From NCBI RefSeq assembly GCF_037479095.1, contig NZ_JBBGZW010000001.1, positions 248,001 to 312,000 on the forward strand: a stretch of 64,000 bases of DNA. Reading direction: 5' to 3'. The translations under genes and the position numbers were made by a program. Positions 27,556-35,658 of this stretch are shown one piece after another (position 1 is the first letter of the stretch; every line of letters starts with the position of its first letter). Source of the stretch: Pantoea nemavictus (GTDB lineage Bacteria > Pseudomonadota > Gammaproteobacteria > Enterobacterales > Enterobacteriaceae). The notes below the pieces were generated by a model. The model saw only the letters and a program-made list of their open reading frames with translations, made no database searches and was not told the DNA's origin.

Positions 27556-28791
27556 TCAAGCCGCTTCATCCCGATATTTAAAGGTGAAGAGGAAAAGAAT
27601 GGCGATCGCCGCCGCCGCAACGGCGGGGATCCACCAGAAAGTTGCCCAGTTTTCTGCGCTGGCCTGGCCGGCGATCAGGCGGTTATACAGCGCGCCGGAA
27701 ATCTGCGAGCCCAGCAGCATGCCGATGCCGTAGGTGAACATCACCACCATGCTCTGCGCCTGCCCTTTCACCTTTTCGCCCGCGATGCGGTCGGTGTAAA
27801 TGAAGCCCACCACGAAGAAGAAGTCGTAGCAGACGCCGTGCAGCAGAATGCCGAGATAGATCAGCGCACGGCCCTCGTCGCCCATGCCCATGGCGAACAG
27901 CGCGTAACGCACAAACCAGGCCAGCATGCCGACCAGCAGCATGTATTTCACGCCCAGACGGCGGAACAGCAGCGGGATCACCAGCATGAAGAAGATTTCA
28001 GACATCTGACCAAACGACATGGCGGTGCTGACGTTGCTTACACCGGCATCGGCCAGCCACGACGCGGTATAGGCGTAATAAGTGCCGAGCGGAATGGAGA
28101 TCAGCGTGGCGCAGAGTGCGAAGACAAAAAAGTGGCGGATTTTTAGCAGCGCGAAGGCATCTGCGCAGAACAGATCGCGCACTTTCAATGGCATACCTTT
28201 CGCCGGCGCCGGCGTATGTGGCAGCGTCAGGCTGTAAATCGCCAGCGCCACAGAGCAGATGGCCGCAACGATAAAGACCGAGGTGCTGGCAGAAATGCCG
28301 GTGAAACCAATAAAGATGCCGGCCACAATCCAGCCGATGGTGCCGAATACCCTGACCACCGGAAAACTTTTATCGCTGTTGCTCAGGCTGTGGAAGGCGA
28401 TGTTATTGGCCAGCGCTAAGGTCGGCATGAAACACAGCGTGTAGCCAAACAGCAGCGCGATAAGCAGCGTACCGTTTTCAGCCGCCAGCGCAGAGGGCAC
28501 AAACCACAGGATCACCGCCCCCGCCAGGTTCATCACCGCCATCACTTTTTGCGACGGGAAGAACCTATCCACCAGCATTCCCAGTACAAACGGTGAGAGG
28601 ATGGAGGCGATCGGACCGGCCGAAAACGCATCGCCGATCAGCAGCGACATGTTGTGTTGCGTCATCACCAGTCCGAGCGTGACTGACCAACTGCCCCAGA
28701 TGAAGAACTGCATAAACATCATGAGAGAGAGCCGGGGAACCAAAAGCCGGTGCTGCACGATAACAACTTCGGTACTTTGTGATGTCGACAT
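27556..28791 (-). CDS. MFS sugar/nucleoside transporter, NupG-like
   Basis: A 411-residue inner-membrane symporter with about twelve hydrophobic segments. MQFFIWGSWSVTLGLVMTQHN near the N-terminus and the TDRIAGEKVKGQAQSMVVMF loop mark the nucleoside:H+ symporter (NupG/XapB) family, which also contains transporters for glycosides. The start is the ATG at 28791, with AGAAGG upstream; a longer frame runs into the operators. It is the first gene of an operon with an isomerase and an oxidoreductase, and two LacI-type operators stand in its promoter. The transported molecule is probably a sugar derivative, not a nucleoside, given its neighbours. Confidence 0.9.
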   Translation of the reverse strand: MSTSQSTEVVIVQHRLLVPRLSLMMFMQFFIWGSWSVTLGLVMTQHNMSLLIGDAFSAGPIASILSPFVLGMLVDRFFPSQKVMAVMNLAGAVILWFVPSALAAENGTLLIALLFGYTLCFMPTLALANNIAFHSLSNSDKSFPVVRVFGTIGWIVAGIFIGFTGISASTSVFIVAAICSVALAIYSLTLPHTPAPAKGMPLKVRDLFCADAFALLKIRHFFVFALCATLISIPLGTYYAYTASWLADAGVSNVSTAMSFGQMSEIFFMLVIPLLFRRLGVKYMLLVGMLAWFVRYALFAMGMGDEGRALIYLGILLHGVCYDFFFVVGFIYTDRIAGEKVKGQAQSMVVMFTYGIGMLLGSQISGALYNRLIAGQASAENWATFWWIPAVAAAAIAILFLFTFKYRDEAA

Positions 28792-28812
28792 GGTGAACCT
28801 TCTCAGAGAAAA

Positions 28813-28855
28813 GTAATCGATTACATTTAGGTAAGGCACGAATGTAATCGATTAC
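28813..28855. promoter_or_regulatory. two LacI-type operators before the transporter operon
   Basis: GTAATCGATTAC occurs at 28813-28824 and 28844-28855, centres 31 bp apart, just upstream of the transporter start. The core is identical to both sites at 23324-23366. Confidence 0.87.
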
Positions 28856-28983
28856 TTTATAGGTTACATTTAGGTAGATCACACTTTTGCATATCCCTTA
28901 CTCAGCCGGTCGCCCCTGAGGAATGAGGGTCCACCCGCATTTAATTCATCTATTTATCAGCCAGTTAATCTCAGTGCAGATTG

Positions 28984-29352
28984 ATGAATTTTTTTGAGAA
29001 GCGAGAACATCCCGTGGTTGATTCGCAGAAAATTATTGAAGGGCTAACGGATTGGATCAATCTCCGTCTCAGTGAACCTCTCACCATTGACAAGATCGCC
29101 CTTCGATCGGGCTATACAAAATGGCATCTGCAGAGAATGTTTCGCCGTGTTAAAGGGACAACGCTGATTGCGTATATCCGCAATCAGCGTCTGGAAAAAG
29201 CGTATGCAGAACTCCTGCAAACCGCAGACAGTCTCAGCACCGTGGCGCAGCGCAATGGTTTTAATTCACCCGAATCTTTCAGCAGGGCGTTTACGCAACG
29301 ATTCATTCTCACGCCAACTGAATTTCGCCGCATACATAATAGTGCTGATTAA
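28984..29352 (+). CDS. MarA/SoxS-like AraC-family activator
   Basis: A 122-residue single-domain AraC-family regulator like SoxS and MarA, consisting only of the two HTH units. HTH 1 is IDKIALRSGYTKWHLQRMFRR, close to the SoxS SGYSKWYLQRMFR motif; HTH 2 is LSTVAQRNGFNSPESFSRAF, ending TPTEFRR. Such proteins activate efflux and redox-defence genes and are usually controlled by their own amount. The start is the ATG at 28984; a TTG directly before it is in frame, and the ribosome binding site is weak. It is divergent from the sugar transporter and close to the electrophile-enzyme region, a likely target. Confidence 0.9.
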   Translation: MNFFEKREHPVVDSQKIIEGLTDWINLRLSEPLTIDKIALRSGYTKWHLQRMFRRVKGTTLIAYIRNQRLEKAYAELLQTADSLSTVAQRNGFNSPESFSRAFTQRFILTPTEFRRIHNSAD

Positions 29353-29459
29353 TTACGGTAAATCCTGAGCTTTTAGGATTAAGCGCCGTGCGATTCCCCC
29401 GCTAACGTCTACAGTCACGGGTGAGGTTATTATTCATTCGTACTAATGGAGGAATTTCT

Positions 29460-29708
29460 GTGTTATTTCAAAACCACGAGAAAGGTCACGCCATTATTGG
29501 CGAAGCGGCACTGAGCCTGGCGCTGTGCGAGAAAGAGATCAGCATTGCATCACTTTTCGCGCAGCTTGGTCGCATGGCGAAATCGGAGAACAGCACCTTA
29601 CGGTTGCAGCAGATCTATAAAGCCAGAGACTGGCTGATGAGTTTTGATTCACCCGAGGTCGCCGAAAAGCAGGTGCCGTATCTGCAGACCCTTGCGGGCC
29701 TGAACTGA
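29460..29708 (+). CDS. small YmgB/AriR-like protein, second copy
   Basis: An 82-residue soluble protein starting with GTG at 29460, chosen because GGAGGA lies 6 bases upstream (29448-29453). The core, IIGEAALSLALCEKEISIASLFAQLGRM, follows the same pattern as the protein at 581-856 (IGxA, then IS, then L.AQL..M about 20 residues later). I place it tentatively in the YmgB/AriR/YcgZ group of helical dimers that feed into biofilm and Rcs control. It stands alone on the plus strand, 107 bp after the MarA/SoxS-like gene. Function is inferred from resemblance only. Confidence 0.55.
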   Translation: MLFQNHEKGHAIIGEAALSLALCEKEISIASLFAQLGRMAKSENSTLRLQQIYKARDWLMSFDSPEVAEKQVPYLQTLAGLN

Positions 29709-30058
29709 GCGCTGAACTAACCGTTAACGAACTGATGCCATAGGAAGTAGTCCGGCTCCGGCCGGAAAACGACGAAGCGAATGACCTCATCGGTAACGTG
29801 CGAACGTATACCGGCCGGAGAACCTGTCAGGGACGACACTCTCCTTACTGAAAGTTATTAGTAGCCTATCTGCTCGGTCGATGTTGCATCCTTCGAATGA
29901 ACTCACAGCTTATTACGAACTACCAAAATTTGATTTCAGGCAGATAAGCGCAAAAATCAGATATAACAATAAGTTCAATGCGGCCAGCTTTAAAGAGATG
30001 TACTTTGCTTAAACGCTAAATCGCTTTAATTCGATGCTGAAAGTCGCTCGGCAAAACA
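29709..30058. other. 350-bp gap with a 10-bp inverted repeat
   Basis: CTCCGGCCGG (29756-29765) and CCGGCCGGAG (29811-29820) are perfect reverse complements around a 45-bp spacer. The rest is AT-rich. A 43-codon frame at 29881-30012 has no ribosome binding site and no recognisable sequence. Confidence 0.5.
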
Positions 30059-31015
30059 TCAAGCCTTCTGAAATGGAGGATTTCGTTCAGAGAACCATCC
30101 TGGAACATATTCGCTCCAGCTGAATCTCCATAATCCCCTCTCTTTGCGTAGTTCAATTCTATAATGCGCACCATACATCCACTCTCCCTGATCATTTTTA
30201 ATGTGACCCGGGATCAGGCGACCTGTCCACATCTCTGCTGTTTCACCGTCAGGATTCAGGGTGATTTTCAGGGGAACACCATAATGCTGCATCCATGGCC
30301 AGTGGCGACGAAACTCTTTAAGCGAGCCCACGATGCTGTGGTGTCCACTGAGTGGGCCCAGCGGCGGGAACTCTCCGCGTGCATCATCGGTATAGCAGGT
30401 GCGAAACTGTCCAAAGTCATTCTGGTCAATTCCCCAGGAATAACGTGAATAGGACTCTTCAATCTGCTCCTCAACGGTTGAAATCATTTTATTGTCAGGA
30501 ATACACGCCCATGGAGAGTCAAGTTCGCTGACCAGTATCGGTGGAGCATCGCCCGGACGCCATCCCTGCTGGCCCGCAGGCAGTGTCCAGCCGGCAAGCG
30601 CGTTGCTGTCACCTTCCGACCAGCTGATGTTTACCAGTATTTCGCTCACTTGCCATAGGCTATTGACACACGTGATCGTTAGCCTGACAACCGCGCCAAA
30701 CAGGGCAGCCGGATGATATTTTTTGTCCGGTGCGACCTCCCCGTAAAGGTAAGCGCTGACCATCACCATTCCCTGTCCATTATCAGCAGCATAATAGTTG
30801 GAAGTAACAAGATTCAGATGCTGTTCCGACGCCAAATCTTCCCGAAACGCCAGAATGAGCGCTTCAGCTCCCTTATGCATGCCTTTATGACTGCTTCTGA
30901 GCAGGGCTGAAGCGGAAAGTGAAACTGAGAAAGAGGTCCAGTCGCCGGTTTCCCAGCTGCTGCGAAACTGTTCAAGGAAGCTCAGTGCATCAGCACGGCT
31001 TATTGTCTGGGTCAT
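30059..31015 (-). CDS. tandem SnoaL/NTF2-like protein
   Basis: A 318-residue cytoplasmic protein with two NTF2-like (SnoaL) domains. The first is about 8-140 (FLEQFRSSWETGDWTSF...); the second is about 175-315 (VEEQIEESYSRYSWGIDQNDFGQFRTCYTDDARGEF in part: YSWGIDQNDFGQFRTCYTDD). SnoaL-type domains serve as cyclases, dehydratases, isomerases or small-molecule binders, often in aromatic compound or polyketide metabolism. The second domain resembles the nuclear-transport-factor-like proteins found with ring-hydroxylating and flavin enzymes. It is last in a minus-strand group with EthD-like, Old Yellow Enzyme and luciferase-like genes. Confidence 0.75.
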   Translation of the reverse strand: MTQTISRADALSFLEQFRSSWETGDWTSFSVSLSASALLRSSHKGMHKGAEALILAFREDLASEQHLNLVTSNYYAADNGQGMVMVSAYLYGEVAPDKKYHPAALFGAVVRLTITCVNSLWQVSEILVNISWSEGDSNALAGWTLPAGQQGWRPGDAPPILVSELDSPWACIPDNKMISTVEEQIEESYSRYSWGIDQNDFGQFRTCYTDDARGEFPPLGPLSGHHSIVGSLKEFRRHWPWMQHYGVPLKITLNPDGETAEMWTGRLIPGHIKNDQGEWMYGAHYRIELRKERGLWRFSWSEYVPGWFSERNPPFQKA

Positions 31016-31240
31016 GGATTGTCTCCGGTGTCAATATTGGGCGGAAAAATGGGGCAGAACATACTCAGCCATCTCCGGCAGAATTTCGCTGGCGGGCCTG
31101 CGGGCAGGCTTGGGTTTCAGGGCAACGTGCGCAACGCCCTGCGCCTTTTGCCTTTTATTTCAGCCAGCGGTTTTTCAGGGCATTTCTTCCAAAACGAGTT
31201 CCGTTGCATCCCTGCTGAAGTGGAAGATCGACGCTAAACA

Positions 31241-31567
31241 TTAACGCTTTCTGATTTCAGTAATGTAAGTAACGGCGACGTGGTCGGCGAAGTTGGGCAC
31301 GTCCTCATAGGCTTCGATACCTGTCGGGGAGCTGAACGCAGCGATTGCGTCTTCGAGCGAGTCAAACCATAACTCTGAAAATCCATCGACGGGTGAGTCA
31401 GGATATTTTTCGCGATCCACAGGATTCAGAACATAGCCGCGTAGCCCCGGCAGCCGCAGGGCAATTTCGGTATGAACCTCATCCCAGTGCTTTACGAACT
31501 CTTCAAAGCTTTGTCCTTTTTTACGGGTGATAAAGCCGACGTGCTTAAAACCTTTAGTGGGTGTCAT
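31241..31567 (-). CDS. EthD-domain protein
   Basis: A 108-residue ferredoxin-like dimeric alpha/beta-barrel protein of the EthD family. Typical residues are FKHVGFITRKKGQSFEEFVKHW followed by DEVHTEIALRLPGLRGYVLNPV; the HW..VH pattern and PGLRGY are hallmarks. EthD-like proteins assist degradation or modification of ethers, quinones or polyketides, mostly by unknown chemistry. The ATG at 31567 has GGAGAG upstream. It lies 114 bp after the Old Yellow Enzyme gene in the same direction. 31016-31240, between this gene and the next, shows no gene. Confidence 0.85.
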   Translation of the reverse strand: MTPTKGFKHVGFITRKKGQSFEEFVKHWDEVHTEIALRLPGLRGYVLNPVDREKYPDSPVDGFSELWFDSLEDAIAAFSSPTGIEAYEDVPNFADHVAVTYITEIRKR

Positions 31568-31681
31568 AACGCTCTCCTGAGAGATTAATGTGTGGATTTA
31601 ACTGAAAAAGATAACGGAAGTGCTGCTCTGCCAGCGCCTGCGTTTGGTTGACGGAGGCGCAGGTCTCCACGCCGTCAAGCA

Positions 31682-32770
31682 TCAGGCAGAATCTTCACCG
31701 TAAAATGGGTAATCGATATAACCGTCAGCGCCACCGCCGTAGTAGGCGTTTTTCGTTGCCATCGACAACGGCCAGCCGTTTCTGACGCGTTCGACAAAAT
31801 CAGGATTAGCAATGAATGGGCTGCCGAAGGCTGCGAGGTCCGTCAGGTTGTCAGCAATCAATGTTTCAGCCTGAACCGCGGTTAGCCCTCCCGCCAGGAT
31901 CAGCGTGCCGCGCCAGACCTGGCGAAACTCGCGCAGCAGTCCATTGAACATCACCGGCCCCTGCGCCATTAGGTGAACAAAAGCTATCCTGCGGCGATTG
32001 AGCTGCCGCCCGATATACAGGTAGGTTTCTGACGTTTCCGCATAAGGCGGCATGTCCTGCAGCTGATTGCAGGGTGACAGACGCACGCCGGTGCGTCCGG
32101 CGCCAATTTCCTCAACTACCGCATCGGTAATCTGCATCAGCAGGCGGGCACGATCTTCTGGCGTGGCGCCGCCATAGCGATCTGTGCGGGTATTGAGAAC
32201 CGGATTGATAAACTGCTCAATCAGATAGCCGTTGGCTGCATGAATCTCTACGCCATCAAATCCGGCGGCAATGGCGTTCGCAGCCGCCAGGCGAAAGTCG
32301 TTAACGACCCGGGCGATTTCATCAGTAGCCAGCGCGCGTGGCGGGCTGGCGGCGACGGTACCGGGCTGCCCCTTTTCATCCCAGGCAAACGCGCTTCCCC
32401 CTTGAACGGCGACTGCACTGACTGGCGCGCGACCTTCAGGTTGCAGGGTGGTATGCGATACCCGCCCGACATGCCAGAGCTGAGCAAAAATCTTACCGCC
32501 GCGTTCATGCACAGCCTGCGTCACCGGGCGCCATGCGGCAACGTGGCTATCAAGGTATATTCCCGGGGTAAAAAGATAACCCGTCCCTTCACGGGACACG
32601 GGCAGCCCCTCTGACACGATCATCCCGGCAGTGGCGCGCTGAGCGTAATACTGCCGGGTCAGATCGTCTGCGTGTTCATCTTTGGCACGGGAACGGGTCA
32701 TCGGCGCCATGACAAAACGATTATTCAGCGGCGTGCTGCCGGCCTGATGACCGGTAAAAAGCTGTTTCAT
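31682..32770 (-). CDS. Old Yellow Enzyme-family alkene reductase, copy 1
   Basis: A 362-residue FMN-dependent NADPH dehydrogenase of the NemA type. The FMN and substrate residues are in NRFVMAPMTRSRA, LWHVGRVSH and the HxxN pair in EIHAANGYLIEQFINP, followed by NTRTDRYGG. Relatives reduce activated alkenes, nitroesters and N-ethylmaleimide. The ATG at 32770 has GAGGAGCG upstream and is 9 bp from the luciferase-like gene, so the two are co-transcribed. It is about as long as, and closely similar to, the second copy at 35659-36765. One deviation is GVRLSPCNQLQDM, where the second copy and most relatives have GIRLAPFGRLFDM. Confidence 0.94.
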   Translation of the reverse strand: MKQLFTGHQAGSTPLNNRFVMAPMTRSRAKDEHADDLTRQYYAQRATAGMIVSEGLPVSREGTGYLFTPGIYLDSHVAAWRPVTQAVHERGGKIFAQLWHVGRVSHTTLQPEGRAPVSAVAVQGGSAFAWDEKGQPGTVAASPPRALATDEIARVVNDFRLAAANAIAAGFDGVEIHAANGYLIEQFINPVLNTRTDRYGGATPEDRARLLMQITDAVVEEIGAGRTGVRLSPCNQLQDMPPYAETSETYLYIGRQLNRRRIAFVHLMAQGPVMFNGLLREFRQVWRGTLILAGGLTAVQAETLIADNLTDLAAFGSPFIANPDFVERVRNGWPLSMATKNAYYGGGADGYIDYPFYGEDSA

Positions 32771-32779
32771 CGCTCCTCC

Positions 32780-33778
32780 TCAGCTATTCCAGCAGCCCGC
32801 GATCAGCTGATGCGAACGGATGCGCGCATCGGCGTCGTGGATCCAGGAGTTCACCATGATTTCGTCCGCGCCGGTGCGGCGCACCAAATCCTCAAGTCCG
32901 GCACGCACCACGTCTGGCGTGCCCCATATCGATTCGCGTAACTGAGTCAGCACCCGCTGCGCCTCAGTCGGGTGCCATAGCGCATTCATGTCATCAACGG
33001 GTTTTGGCAGCTTCATATCTACACCGCGTCCCAGGTTGACGAACTTCTGCAACTCGGTGGTGGCCAGCCGGTCTGCCTCTTTCTGCGTTTCCGCCGCCAC
33101 AACGTTTACGCACACCATGACGTAAGGCTCATTGAGGGTTTCTGACGGCTTAAAACCGGCCCGATAGGTATCAATGGCCGCCAGCATGGCATCGGGCGCA
33201 AAGTGAGAGGCGAAAACCAGCGGCAGGCCTTTCTGTGCCGCCAGCTGAGCGCTGAAAGTACTGGAACCCAGCAGCCAGAGCGGAATACGCAGTCCGGCGC
33301 CCGGTACCGCCGTCACGCGCTGGCCGGGACGTGGCTCGGCGAGAAAATGCTGCAACTCTTCCAGCATGTCGGGGAAGTCCAGACCTCTTGTCCGACTCTC
33401 ACGCCGCAGCGCCTGCAGCGTTTCCTGATCGGTACCGGGCGCGCGTCCCAGCCCCAGATCCACGCGGCCCGGATAAAGGGTTTCAAGCGTACCAAACTGC
33501 TCAGCGACGACGAGCGGCGCGTGATTCGGCAGCATAATGCCGCCCGAGCCGATGCGGATTTTATCGGTGCGGGCACCAATGTGGCTGAGGATCACCGTTG
33601 TGGCGGCGCTGGCGATATCCACCATATTGTGATGTTCGGCCATCCAGAAGCGATGATAACCGGCGTCTTCAGCCGCTCTGGCCAGACGCACGCTGTTGTG
33701 GATAGCGTCAGCCAGGCTGTGGCCTTCGGTAATCGGAGCCAAATCCAGCAGTGACAGAGGGATGTTCGCGTCTTTCAT
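32780..33778 (-). CDS. luciferase-like flavin monooxygenase, YhbW type
   Basis: A 332-residue TIM-barrel protein of the bacterial luciferase family, MsnO8/YhbW subgroup. Marks are [65 protein letters not shown] (in part: [16 protein letters not shown]) and the late [10 protein letters not shown]. Such proteins use reduced flavin or F420; for many the substrate is unknown. It is the first gene of a minus-strand group with Old Yellow Enzyme, EthD and SnoaL-like genes, and is divergent from 34001-34750 across a 222-bp region. Confidence 0.92.
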   Translation of the reverse strand: MKDANIPLSLLDLAPITEGHSLADAIHNSVRLARAAEDAGYHRFWMAEHHNMVDIASAATTVILSHIGARTDKIRIGSGGIMLPNHAPLVVAEQFGTLETLYPGRVDLGLGRAPGTDQETLQALRRESRTRGLDFPDMLEELQHFLAEPRPGQRVTAVPGAGLRIPLWLLGSSTFSAQLAAQKGLPLVFASHFAPDAMLAAIDTYRAGFKPSETLNEPYVMVCVNVVAAETQKEADRLATTELQKFVNLGRGVDMKLPKPVDDMNALWHPTEAQRVLTQLRESIWGTPDVVRAGLEDLVRRTGADEIMVNSWIHDADARIRSHQLIAGCWNS

Positions 33779-34000
33779 GAAGATTTCCTTAGCCTCGTTT
33801 CAGTGGTTACGTGGCGAAACAGTAAGTTCGGAAATCACTATGATTGTTTTCGCCATGATGATAAATCCGCTTTCACTCGGATCTGTGTAGACATAGATTC
33901 AACAATCATCAGGCGATGGCAGGTGTATCTTAGGCCCGGGGTGCGGTGCTCAACGCGTGCCACCTGCATCTGTGCTTAATCAATCCAAACCGGAGACCTG
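33779..34000. promoter_or_regulatory. divergent promoter region
   Basis: TGGCGAAAC (from 33812) and GTTTTCGCCA (to 33856) form an imperfect inverted repeat across about 26 bp, a candidate binding site for the LysR-type regulator at 34747. The ribosome binding site of 34001-34750 is GGAGA near 33991. Confidence 0.4.
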
Positions 34001-34750
34001 ATGACTGAACAAGAGATTACACAAGCCCGCTATCATGCGGCCTGTGACATTGCCCACCGCTGGTTTGCCTTTTTTGAAGGGGAAACAGAAGCCGCTGGAC
34101 TTCACAGCGCTCTGTTTTCAGAGGATGTCATGCTGGTACATGCGGGCACTCACCTACTGGCACAGGGGAAAGCGGAAATGACGCGCTGGCTGCGCGACCT
34201 GCCGTATGAAAGGGGCGCACACTTTATCCGCCGGATCGATGTTATCCCTCTGACTGACGATCAAGCCGAGGTTAATATGGAGATCAGTTATCAGGTGCTC
34301 GGTCAGGAAGGTCAGGTGGGCGGCGCGCTATCGGAATACCGCACGACGGTGAAGTTTGACAGGGAACACAATGCCGTATTCACTTTTTTGCATAAAACAC
34401 CGCGCATGCCCAATCCTGATAAGGTGTTCCGGGACGCTTTTGCGGAAAACCGCCTGCGCTCTTTTATCGCACGCTTTTTTCAGCTGATGCTGACCGCGCC
34501 TGCGCATATCCGATCGTTATTCGCCGGCAATGCGGATGCAGATAGCGTGCGTGATGGGATGGCGTTGCTGGAGGAGATCATCCCGGAGGATATCCAGCTA
34601 CTGACTGCAGATACCCGCGCGTTGTCGTTTTCGCTGCAGGTTTCATCAAATGACCGGCGGTGCGTGCTCAGTCTGTTGCTTGATGAAGCGCCCGGACGTT
34701 ATATGGCAATAAGGCATGCAAGCCTTTCTGGACACGAAGATAAACCATGA
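34001..34750 (+). CDS. SnoaL-like domain protein of unknown function
   Basis: A 249-residue cytoplasmic protein. Residues ~10-140 look like an NTF2/SnoaL fold (HRWFAFFEGETEAAGLHSALFSEDVMLVHAGTHLLAQGKAE in part: FFEGETEAAGLHSALFSEDV). The remaining ~110 residues include a hydrophobic RSFIARFFQLMLTAPAHIRSLF segment and another small alpha/beta portion I do not recognise. GGAGA precedes the ATG. Its stop overlaps the start of the LysR-type gene (ATGA), so the two are translated together. The tie to the divergent luciferase-like operon suggests a shared pathway. Confidence 0.6.
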   Translation: MTEQEITQARYHAACDIAHRWFAFFEGETEAAGLHSALFSEDVMLVHAGTHLLAQGKAEMTRWLRDLPYERGAHFIRRIDVIPLTDDQAEVNMEISYQVLGQEGQVGGALSEYRTTVKFDREHNAVFTFLHKTPRMPNPDKVFRDAFAENRLRSFIARFFQLMLTAPAHIRSLFAGNADADSVRDGMALLEEIIPEDIQLLTADTRALSFSLQVSSNDRRCVLSLLLDEAPGRYMAIRHASLSGHEDKP

Positions 34751-35658
34751 GAAAAACCGATCATCTGGGCGGGATCACCGCATTTGTCACCACGGCGCAG
34801 CTGGGCAGCTTTACCGCTGCCGCTGAGCGTCTGGGGCTGACCAAATCCGCGGTAGGCAAAAGCGTCAGCCGGCTTGAGGATCGCCTCGGCCTTAAGCTTT
34901 TTCAGCGTTCCACGCGCCGCCTCAGCCTGACGCCGGACGGCGAGCGATTTCTGAACAGCTGCCAGAACGCCATCGATATTTTGGAGCAGGCGGAGGCCGA
35001 GCTGACGTCTCATATCTGCCAGCCCGCCGGCAGACTGCGGGTGGATTTACCCGCCGCCTTCGGGCGGCAGCGTATATTGCCCGTCCTGCTGCAGATTACG
35101 CGCAACTATCCTGAGCTCGCCCTGACGGTGACCTTCAGCGAGCGGTTTGTCGATCTTATCGAGGAAGGCATTGATCTGGTTATCCGCATTGGTGAGCTGG
35201 CCGACAGTAGCGGTCTGGTCGCCCGCAGGCTGACCACCCAGAAACTGGTGATCTGCGCCTCACCCGACTACCTGCTTTATCATGGCACGCCGGTCACGGC
35301 GGACGCGTTAAGCGAACACCAGTGCGTGGTCGGGTTTCGCCGCAATCAGCCCATTTCCTGGCTGCTGAAGGACGCGGAGGGAGAGATAACGCGGTTCATA
35401 CCGCCTGCCACCCATGAATTTGCCGACGGGGATGCGATGCTGACCGCCACCCTGGCGGGATGTGGTCTGTCGCAGCTACCGATATGGCTGGTCGGTGACT
35501 ATCTGGCAAGCGGCGAACTGCAGGAAGTTCTGCCGGGCCACTCCGGTGGAGAGATGCCCATCAGCGCGCTCTGGCCAAAAAGCCGTCAGCTGCTGCCTAA
35601 AATCCGCTATGTCGTAGACACGCTGGTTCAGGCGGCAGAAGACGGCGCGCTCGACTGA
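34747..35658 (+). CDS. LysR-type transcriptional regulator
   Basis: A 303-residue LysR-family regulator. The winged HTH (about 8-66) is FVTTAQLGSFTAAAERLGLTKSAVGKSVSRLEDRLG (in part: SFTAAAERLGLTKSAVGKSV), then LFQRSTRRLSLTPDGE. The effector domain is 92-300, with LDLVIRIGEL-like DLVIRIGELADSSGLVARRL, typical of the CrgA/PgrR/AaeR branch that often responds to aromatic or electrophilic compounds. It starts with the ATGA overlap with the SnoaL-like gene and ends one base before the convergent Old Yellow Enzyme gene. Its likely targets are the divergent luciferase-like operon and its own operon. Confidence 0.93.
   Translation: MRKTDHLGGITAFVTTAQLGSFTAAAERLGLTKSAVGKSVSRLEDRLGLKLFQRSTRRLSLTPDGERFLNSCQNAIDILEQAEAELTSHICQPAGRLRVDLPAAFGRQRILPVLLQITRNYPELALTVTFSERFVDLIEEGIDLVIRIGELADSSGLVARRLTTQKLVICASPDYLLYHGTPVTADALSEHQCVVGFRRNQPISWLLKDAEGEITRFIPPATHEFADGDAMLTATLAGCGLSQLPIWLVGDYLASGELQEVLPGHSGGEMPISALWPKSRQLLPKIRYVVDTLVQAAEDGALD

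Noticed and set aside
29756..29820. Integron attC site
   Set aside because: Arms are GC-rich and lack the RYYYAAC/GTTRRRY core sites; no integrase nearby.
29881..30012. 43-codon frame beginning MLHPSNELTAYY
   Set aside because: No ribosome binding site or known relative; could be a remnant, but there is no support for expression.
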